Notes under the pieces: generated by a model
What the model was told of the DNA's origin: nothing
The model's database searches: none
Seen by the model: the letters and a program-made list of their open reading frames with translations, nothing else
Assembly: GCA_038231495.1 (NCBI GenBank)
Contig: JBBRLG010000029.1
Location: 1-25,000, forward strand
DNA length: 25,000 bases
Direction: 5' to 3'
Source of the DNA: JBBRLG01 sp038231495
GTDB taxonomy: Bacteria > Planctomycetota > Planctomycetia > Gemmatales > Gemmataceae
Translations under genes and position numbers: made by a program
Part shown: piece after piece, positions 1-5,740 of the stretch
Layout of the letters: each line of letters starts with the position of its first letter
How positions within the stretch are numbered: the first letter of the stretch is position 1

Positions 1-66
1 AGCCGGGAGCGTAAGCGACCGGAGTCTATCAGTGGTGGTAGACTCCGGTCGCTTACGCTCCCGGCT
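1..66. repeat. Perfect 28-bp inverted repeat
   Basis: The arms at 1-28 and 39-66 are perfect reverse complements around a 10-base loop (29-38). The repeat lies 29 bp beyond the stop codon of the minus-strand solute-binding protein gene, so its transcript could fold into a very stable hairpin. No T-run is visible before the window edge, so it is not called a classical terminator. The core GGAGCGTAAGCGACCGG shares GCGTAAGC with the inverted repeat at 21482-21547. That suggests a dispersed extragenic palindrome family. Confidence 0.9.
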
Positions 67-95
67 CGCCTTTCAGACCGTAAATCCGCAGCCCC

Positions 96-2798
96 CTACT
101 TCTCTTTCAGCTGCCACAACTCGATGTCGGTAAAGACCAACTGCCGGTCGAACGGCACCGTTATCACGTCGTCGTGGATGGCCATCAGGGGATCGAGTTG
201 CCAGAGCGGGATGAACGGCACGTCCAGCGCGACCGCTTGGTGAAGCTGTTGCAGCTGCTTTCTGACCTCGTCAAAATCGCAATAACGGACCGACTGCCGC
301 AGCGGTCCCGTCAGGTTGGCGTTGTTGTAGCCGAGATAATTCTCCTCGCCGCCGAACAGGGGCCACAGGGAATAAGTCGTGTCGGGGAAGTCGTAGTGGT
401 AATAAACCAGGTCGAAGTCGTGCGTCTTCTCCACCTGGTCGCGCAAGGCCCAGGGATCGACCGCTTCGGGCGCGATCTTGACGCCGGGCAGCGTGGTCTG
501 GATTTGCTCCGCCAGGGCCGTCATGGCCCGCTTCAGGACGGCGTCGCCCGACGGGTATTTCAGCGACAGCGTGGGCGGCCGGTAGCGCTGGCCGGTTATC
601 AGGTTCTTCAGAGCGCTCTCGGCCACCAGGGGGTTGTACGGGTCCGCGGATTTGGTGTTCACCGGGCCGTTGCGAACACTCGGACTGGTGGCCCAGCAGT
701 CGGCGGGGAAGGGGCCGTTGATCGCCTTGTGCAACTGCGCGCCGAACCCGCCGCGGAAGTAATCGTCCAGTAACTTTTCGCGGTTGATCGCCATGCTCAA
801 CGCCCGGCGCACCTCGAAGGGCTGCAAGTCCGCCTTCCGGTGGTTGATGGCCAGGAAGTACACGCGCCGGTTGGGCACCACGGTGTTCGGCACCGGCACG
901 TTGACCCGGAATTTCAGCGGCGGCCCGACCGTTTTCAGCTTGTCGGCTTCCTCCGCCGTCAGGTCGAGCAGCAGGTTCAGGAAATTCTTGTTCAATTGCA
1001 GTTCCTGCGCCGCGTCGATGTAGACGAACAGGCGCACCTCACTGAAGCGGGGCAGTCCCCGTTTGCTCGTGCGGTCGCCGTAGTTGGGGTTGGCGACGAA
1101 CGACAGGTACGGCCGCCCGTTTTCCGAGTGGTTGCCGGGCACGAACTTGAACGGCCCGCTGCCGACCGGCTTTTGCGCAAACAGCTTCTCGTCGTAACCG
1201 CCGGGCAGTCTCATGTCGCTCGGCAGGATGGAGGGCCTGGGCAGAATCTTGAACGTCATCAGCGACAACGGTTCGAGGTAGCCCTGGTTGAGCTTGACGT
1301 TGACGCGGAGTGGGCCGGCGGGGGACACCGGCAGGGTGTCGGCGAACAGGCCGCCCAGCCCCACGGGCTGACCGTTGCTGGCTTTTTTCAGCTGCCGCAC
1401 CGTCTGCTTGATGTCGTCGATGGTTAACTCCGCGTCGTTGGACCAGAGGGCGTTCGCCGGCAACTGGAATTGCCGACCCATTGAAACGACATCGGGCCGT
1501 CCCTCCGCCAGCGCGGGCCGGTAGCGGCCGAGCCCCGTCTCGTCCAGGCTGAATTTCACCAAACTCTCGAAGAGGAATTCGACTACCCGCAATTCGGAAT
1601 CCGTGTACGCCAGGCCCGGCGACATGTACTGCGGCCACTCGCGGACGCCGACGCGCAGGACGGGGTACTTGCCCCGCATCTGGCTACTGTAGGCCCGCAA
1701 TCCAGGCAGCTGCGGCCAGGTGTCCTCGGCCCTTTGCAATAGTGCCTGGGCCGTTTGCAACTCTACCTTGTCGGTACTCTTCTCGAACTTCTTGGCCTCA
1801 TCGAAGAGGCGTTGGGCTTCCTTTTTCAGGTCTTCAAGGATGCCGGTGATGTCGGCGTTGTTGGGGTAGCGCTCCTTGAGCAGTTCGAGCCGGTGGCGCG
1901 TCCGCTGGCGCAGGGTCGGGTCCACCGGCGAATTGAGCGACTGCTTGACCAGGTTCGCGAGCGGCTTGGCGATTTCCGGTTCTTCGGGGTAGGTCTCGCT
2001 GAGGCGCTGGCTCAGGGCGAAAGCCGCGTCCCAATCGGCCAGTTCGGTATTTTCCTTCAATTCTTCGAGCAGGACGGCCAGGAGTTGTTTGCGCAGCCCC
2101 GCGAGGACGGCGTCCCACTCGGCCCCGACCCGGCCGCCGCGACTGCGAGTGGACTGGTGCCAGGTGAGGACGGCGGACAGGGCCTGTTCCGCCGCCTCGG
2201 CCTGTTTGAGGCGCGACAGTGGCGCGGCGGGCGAGGTCGCGAGAGGCAGCGCCATGAACTTTTCCACCGCCGCCTGGGCGACCTGTTCGTAGGGCTGGAC
2301 GGTGACGATTTCGTAAGCCGGCACGTCATCCTTTTTCAAGTCGCCGTTCTTGCCGAACTCCTCGATGGGCAACTTGCCCGGCAACTTCTTGTTGTCGGTG
2401 TAAAGCTTCTCCAGCGGTTTGACGTTCGAGAAGCCCGACGCCCGGAAGGGAGGCCCGTCGTACTTGCGATAGGTAATGAGGTCGTGCGGCACGGCCAGGT
2501 CGGTGAAGAGTTGCTTGACGTAGGCGTGCTTGGCGTCGCCGGCTGCCTGTTTCAGATCGACCACGGGCGGCGGCGCGTTGCGGTTGGGTTTGGCCTTCCC
2601 GTCATCGATATCGGCGTCGTCGAACAGTCCGCCCTTGTCCTTCTTGGCGCCGGGTTCCTTGACCGGGGCGCCCTTGCCCGCCGGGTCCTGGGCGCCGACC
2701 TGGGTGAGCCAGGTAAACGACAACAGCGACCCGAATAAGAGAAGAGCGACGCCGGCACGGACGGCGACGCGACCGGGTTTGCGTGGTGTGGTTGCCAT
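96..2798 (-). CDS. ABC-type solute-binding protein, family 5 (SBP_bac_5), with helical N-terminal extension
   Basis: Predicted exported solute-binding protein of the peptide/nickel ABC-transporter type. The ATG at 2798 (900 aa) is preferred over a GTG at 2840, because it places a basic N-terminus directly before a hydrophobic signal segment (about residues 12-33). An AG-rich ribosome-binding stretch also precedes it. Residues about 180-370 are helical and TPR-like, with repeated L/A/E-rich segments and phrases such as SETYPEEPEIAK and KERYPNNADI. The binding-protein fold starts near residue 376 (LRVGVREWPQYMSPG) and continues to the end, with typical family-5 phrases such as ALWSNDAELTIDDI, VGSGPFKF and VRRALSMAINREKLL. 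The extension of about 370 residues is unusual, since family members are normally about 500-600 aa. No permease or ATPase gene is nearby, so transport is uncertain. A sensory or surface-binding role is possible. Confidence 0.85.
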   Translation of the reverse strand: MATTPRKPGRVAVRAGVALLLFGSLLSFTWLTQVGAQDPAGKGAPVKEPGAKKDKGGLFDDADIDDGKAKPNRNAPPPVVDLKQAAGDAKHAYVKQLFTDLAVPHDLITYRKYDGPPFRASGFSNVKPLEKLYTDNKKLPGKLPIEEFGKNGDLKKDDVPAYEIVTVQPYEQVAQAAVEKFMALPLATSPAAPLSRLKQAEAAEQALSAVLTWHQSTRSRGGRVGAEWDAVLAGLRKQLLAVLLEELKENTELADWDAAFALSQRLSETYPEEPEIAKPLANLVKQSLNSPVDPTLRQRTRHRLELLKERYPNNADITGILEDLKKEAQRLFDEAKKFEKSTDKVELQTAQALLQRAEDTWPQLPGLRAYSSQMRGKYPVLRVGVREWPQYMSPGLAYTDSELRVVEFLFESLVKFSLDETGLGRYRPALAEGRPDVVSMGRQFQLPANALWSNDAELTIDDIKQTVRQLKKASNGQPVGLGGLFADTLPVSPAGPLRVNVKLNQGYLEPLSLMTFKILPRPSILPSDMRLPGGYDEKLFAQKPVGSGPFKFVPGNHSENGRPYLSFVANPNYGDRTSKRGLPRFSEVRLFVYIDAAQELQLNKNFLNLLLDLTAEEADKLKTVGPPLKFRVNVPVPNTVVPNRRVYFLAINHRKADLQPFEVRRALSMAINREKLLDDYFRGGFGAQLHKAINGPFPADCWATSPSVRNGPVNTKSADPYNPLVAESALKNLITGQRYRPPTLSLKYPSGDAVLKRAMTALAEQIQTTLPGVKIAPEAVDPWALRDQVEKTHDFDLVYYHYDFPDTTYSLWPLFGGEENYLGYNNANLTGPLRQSVRYCDFDEVRKQLQQLHQAVALDVPFIPLWQLDPLMAIHDDVITVPFDRQLVFTDIELWQLKEK

Positions 2799-2847
2799 GA
2801 TCTCATCTCGCCTTCGGGCCGGCTGACCGGGTGTGCTCACTGTTTTG

Positions 2848-2878
2848 ATTATAACGGAAAGATGCAGTCACATCGCAA
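2848..2878 (-). promoter_or_regulatory. Candidate sigma70-type promoter of the solute-binding protein gene
   Basis: On the minus strand an exact TATAAT lies at 2853-2848, with TTGCGA (2878-2873) 19 bp upstream. The -10 box is about 50 bp before the ATG at 2798, in the 136-bp gap after the DUF1501 gene. An exact -10 hexamer is notable in such GC-rich DNA. The -35 match is moderate and the spacer slightly long. Confidence 0.45.
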
Positions 2879-2934
2879 GGATAATCGGCCGGCGCACTTG
2901 GTGCGGGTGTAACAAAACACTCGGGGGAGCCGCT

Positions 2935-4395
2935 TCACGCAATGATTTCCGCGATCGGTTTGCCGTAGTCCATTTCGAGACGCTTGCGGCCCGGCACTTC
3001 GAGGCGATGGGCGTCCAATCCCAGCTGGTGCAATACCGTCGCGTGAATGTCGGTGACGTAGTGCCGATTCTCGACGGCGTGAAAGCCGATCTCGTCGGTC
3101 GCGCCGTGGACGACGCCGCCCTTGATGCCGCCGCCGACCAGCCAGGCGCAAAAGCCCTGCGGGTGGTGGTCGCGGCCGTCACCCTGCGCGCCCGGCGACC
3201 GCCCGAACTCGGTGCCCCAGACGACGAGCGTGTCTTGCAACATGCCGCGCTGTTTCAGGTCGGTTAACAAGCCAGCGATCGGCAAATCGACCTGGGCGGA
3301 CAGCGAGCCGTGGTTGCCCTTGATGCCGGAGTGCGCGTCCCACGCGCCGCCGCCCCCGCCGCCGTGGAAGATTTGCACGAAGCGCACGCCGCGCTCCACC
3401 AGCCGGCGGGCGACCAGGCACAAGTGGCCGAACGGTCGTGTCGCGTCCTGGTCCAGGCCGTAGGTCTTCTTCGTCGTCGCGGTTTCCTTCTGCAAATCGA
3501 GCGTTTCCGGCACCGCGGTCTGCATGCCGAACGCCAGCTCGTAGGCCTTGATGCGCGCCCGCAGCGCCGGGTCGTCGGGGTAGTCGATGCCGGAGAGGCG
3601 GTTCAGTTTTCCCAGCAAACTCAGTTCCGCCTCCTGCTCGTCGCGCTTCGCGCCGAGCGCCGGCGTCACGAACGGTAGCGGGTCTTTGCCCTCGACCTTG
3701 AGCCGGACGCCGGCGTGCTCTGGGCCGAGGTAAGCCGCGCCGTGCGTCCACTCGCCGCCGCAGCAGTCGCCGGTCGGCTCGCCCAGGACCACGTATTCCG
3801 GCAGGTTTTGGTTGAGTGTGCCCAGGCCGTAACCGACCCACGAGCCGACGGTCGGATACGCCCCCTCGCGGACGTGGCGGCCGGTGTGCCATTGCAGCTG
3901 GGCGCCGTGGTCGTTGTCGGTCGTCCACAGGGAGCGAATGACGGCCAGGTCGTCGGCGTGCCTGGCGGTGTGCTGCCACCAGTCCGCGACTTGCAGGCCG
4001 CTGTCGCCGTACTTCTTGTAACCGGTGTTCAAACCCATCAGCACCTTGCGGCCGCCGTGCGCCGGGTTGGGCGACACGACGTTTTTCAGCCGCTCCGGGT
4101 TGAGGGCGTCCTTGTAGGGCGTGTCGTCAATCGTCTTGCCGTTGTATTTCGTCAGCTCCGGTTTCACGTCAAAGCTCTCGACGTGACTGACGCCGCCGCA
4201 GAGGAAAATCCAGATCACGGATTTCGCCTTGGGTGCGTGGTGCGGCTTGCCGTCGGGCCGGGGGTCGGCGTCGGCACGGGCTATGCCGTCGCGGAACAGC
4301 ATGGCGCCAAGCGCCAGGCCGGTGAAGCCCATGCCGGTGTCGGCGAGGAACGAGCGGCGCGTGACGCCGGGACAGCGATAGGGTTGCGAGGTCAT
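2935..4395 (-). CDS. DUF1501 domain-containing protein, Tat-exported
   Basis: A 486-aa member of the DUF1501 family (alkaline-phosphatase/sulfatase-like fold), which is highly expanded in planctomycetes. The N-terminus carries a twin-arginine signal (TRRSFLADTG, R13-R14) followed by a hydrophobic segment, so export as a folded protein is predicted. Family landmarks include SVIWIFLCGGVSHVESFD near residue 60, and near the C-terminus VVWGTEFGRSPGAQG, GRDHHPQGFCAWLVGGG and HATVLHQLGLD. The ATG at 4395 overlaps the stop of the upstream nucleotidyltransferase gene as ATGA (4392-4395). AAGGAG lies 5 bases upstream of the ATG, which points to translational coupling. DUF1501 genes usually sit next to a DUF1549/DUF1553 gene. 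Here that partner (5741-8476) is upstream but separated by two unrelated genes. The substrate is unknown; roles in polysaccharide or sulfated-substrate metabolism are often proposed. Confidence 0.93.
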   Translation of the reverse strand: MTSQPYRCPGVTRRSFLADTGMGFTGLALGAMLFRDGIARADADPRPDGKPHHAPKAKSVIWIFLCGGVSHVESFDVKPELTKYNGKTIDDTPYKDALNPERLKNVVSPNPAHGGRKVLMGLNTGYKKYGDSGLQVADWWQHTARHADDLAVIRSLWTTDNDHGAQLQWHTGRHVREGAYPTVGSWVGYGLGTLNQNLPEYVVLGEPTGDCCGGEWTHGAAYLGPEHAGVRLKVEGKDPLPFVTPALGAKRDEQEAELSLLGKLNRLSGIDYPDDPALRARIKAYELAFGMQTAVPETLDLQKETATTKKTYGLDQDATRPFGHLCLVARRLVERGVRFVQIFHGGGGGGAWDAHSGIKGNHGSLSAQVDLPIAGLLTDLKQRGMLQDTLVVWGTEFGRSPGAQGDGRDHHPQGFCAWLVGGGIKGGVVHGATDEIGFHAVENRHYVTDIHATVLHQLGLDAHRLEVPGRKRLEMDYGKPIAEIIA

Positions 4396-5093
4396 GGTTG
4401 CTCCTTGTCCGGGGCGGCGTCCAATAGTTTTTTGAGTTCTTCGAGTTCGAGCAGGTGCAGCTTATCCTTGGTGCGCCCCGCGGCCTTCTTGGCGGCGATC
4501 AGGCCAGCGACTGACAGAACTTGCACGTTCAAGCCGTACATTTCTTGCGCGGCGGATTGGGCGCGCACTTGCTCGTAATTGCCAAGACCGCTGACTTCGC
4601 CGAGCAAATCCAGGTCGCCCAGATCGGTCGTCAGGGTGAAATTCAATCCGCCTTGGATGGTCGGCACGTCGAACCGAAAAGGCAACCCGGCCGGCGCGCC
4701 GCGGAGGTACGGGTGGATCGGCACCAAAGCCGCCGCGAGGGCCGCGACGTTCTCCGGCGTCCGGTTGTAGCAAACGTCAAAGTCCTTGGTCACATACGCG
4801 GAGCCGTGGACAATCATCGCCAGGCCGCCGATGAGGACGTATTCGACCCGGTTCTCGGTCAATTGCCGGACCAGAGCGGCGGCGTCAAACATGGCAACAC
4901 TCCTTTGCACGGCGGTCGGCGTACGCATCCCGGCAAAAAAGGACAAGGCTCGGCGGTTGCCTTCCCAGCGAACCTCGACGGACCGTTGCAGATTGGCGCG
5001 TAGCAACGTCAGGTCCACGCCGCTTTCGGAATAGACCTGGTAGCCGCCGTAGAATACAATCTCGGCCGGTTTAGTCTCGCCCGTCGAAGCCAT
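4392..5093 (-). CDS. Nucleotidyltransferase-fold protein with an extra N-terminal module
   Basis: A 233-aa protein. Residues from about 68 on form a minimal nucleotidyltransferase-like domain. The phrase EYVLIGGLAMIVHGSAY followed by TKDFDVCY matches the GG...G..T.D.D signature of the family (AbiEii/DUF6036-like). A downstream acidic segment (DLGDLDLLGEV) may supply the third carboxylate, and the C-terminal AAGRTKDKLHLLELEEL is typical. The first 67 residues (containing YSESGVDLTLLRANL) resemble, from memory, a separate small protein that often precedes such genes in planctomycetes. Here the two are in one frame with no stop. Two starts have ribosome-binding sites: 5093 (GAGGG, 8-base spacing) and an internal ATG at 4892 (AAAGGAG, 7-base spacing). 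It lies 20 bp after the Uma2 gene and overlaps the DUF1501 start. The substrate is unknown; a toxin-like role is possible but not shown. Confidence 0.8.
   Translation of the reverse strand: MASTGETKPAEIVFYGGYQVYSESGVDLTLLRANLQRSVEVRWEGNRRALSFFAGMRTPTAVQRSVAMFDAAALVRQLTENRVEYVLIGGLAMIVHGSAYVTKDFDVCYNRTPENVAALAAALVPIHPYLRGAPAGLPFRFDVPTIQGGLNFTLTTDLGDLDLLGEVSGLGNYEQVRAQSAAQEMYGLNVQVLSVAGLIAAKKAAGRTKDKLHLLELEELKKLLDAAPDKEQP
4890..4906 (-). promoter_or_regulatory. Internal ribosome-binding site and alternative start
   Basis: On the minus strand AAAGGAG (4906-4900) is followed by 7 bases and ATG (4892-4890). It is in frame inside the 4392-5093 gene, immediately before the nucleotidyltransferase domain (MFDAAALVRQL). 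This is the best Shine-Dalgarno match in the neighbourhood. It may make a separate 166-aa nucleotidyltransferase beside, or instead of, the long form. Confidence 0.6.
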
Positions 5094-5113
5094 TTGTTAC
5101 GCCCTCGGTCGGA

Positions 5114-5719
5114 TCAGGAATCGCTTACTTCGAGCATTTGCTTGAGCAATTCTAGCGCATTAGGCAACGGTTTCTGCCACAAGCATTTGGGGCGGAGGGA
5201 AAAACCGGGAAGCACTTCACTGACAAGTATGCCACGGCGCAGCCGTATTTGCTGGAAGCATTTATTATGCAAGCATAGCAAAGTCACTCTTTCTTTAACC
5301 TCGTCTACGATCCAGTATTCCGAGACACCGGCCCGCTCGTATTGGGCACGCTTGTTCACATAATCCCTATTAACGGTTTCCGGGGAGACAATTTCCACAG
5401 CTACATCCGGCGCACCATACACATGGCCGCGCTTCACGAGGTGCAGACGCTCCTTCCGAACGAAAGCGAGGTCCGGCTCAGAAATGTTTTTATCGTTAAG
5501 GAAGAAGGCAACCCGCGAACCAAACATGTCCCCAAGTTCTTTAGCCTGCACAAACGCATGCATCAGTGCGCCGAGCCACATGAACAGTTTGTTCGCATCC
5601 GTGTTCTCGGGTGAGGCCAAGTAAATCACGCCATCGATTAGATCCGCCTTCTTTTCGTCTTTGACGAGTACGCAAAAATCCTCGACGTTTTGGGTAGTCC
5701 GCCGCCTTTGTTGCAACAC
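5114..5719 (-). CDS. Uma2 family protein (DUF820, putative restriction-endonuclease-like)
   Basis: A 201-aa protein of the Uma2/DUF820 family, which has a PD-(D/E)XK nuclease-like fold and is strongly expanded in cyanobacteria and planctomycetes. Visible landmarks are an early acidic residue in ADLIDGVIY (25-33), SEPDLAFV (80-87), APDVAVEIVSPET (103-115), KRAQYERAGVSEYWIVD (123-139) and PGFSL (171-175). D83, E109 and the K123 region are candidate active-site positions. The start is GTG at 5719, preceded by GGAGGT with 5-base spacing. The gene follows the DUF1549/DUF1553 gene by 21 bp and precedes the nucleotidyltransferase gene by 20 bp, so co-transcription is likely. By eye it is clearly more A/T-rich than its neighbours, which may mean recent acquisition. 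No phenotype is established for most members. Confidence 0.9.
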   Translation of the reverse strand: MLQQRRRTTQNVEDFCVLVKDEKKADLIDGVIYLASPENTDANKLFMWLGALMHAFVQAKELGDMFGSRVAFFLNDKNISEPDLAFVRKERLHLVKRGHVYGAPDVAVEIVSPETVNRDYVNKRAQYERAGVSEYWIVDEVKERVTLLCLHNKCFQQIRLRRGILVSEVLPGFSLRPKCLWQKPLPNALELLKQMLEVSDS

Positions 5720-5740
5720 AGCTTACCTCCGTAATATTTG

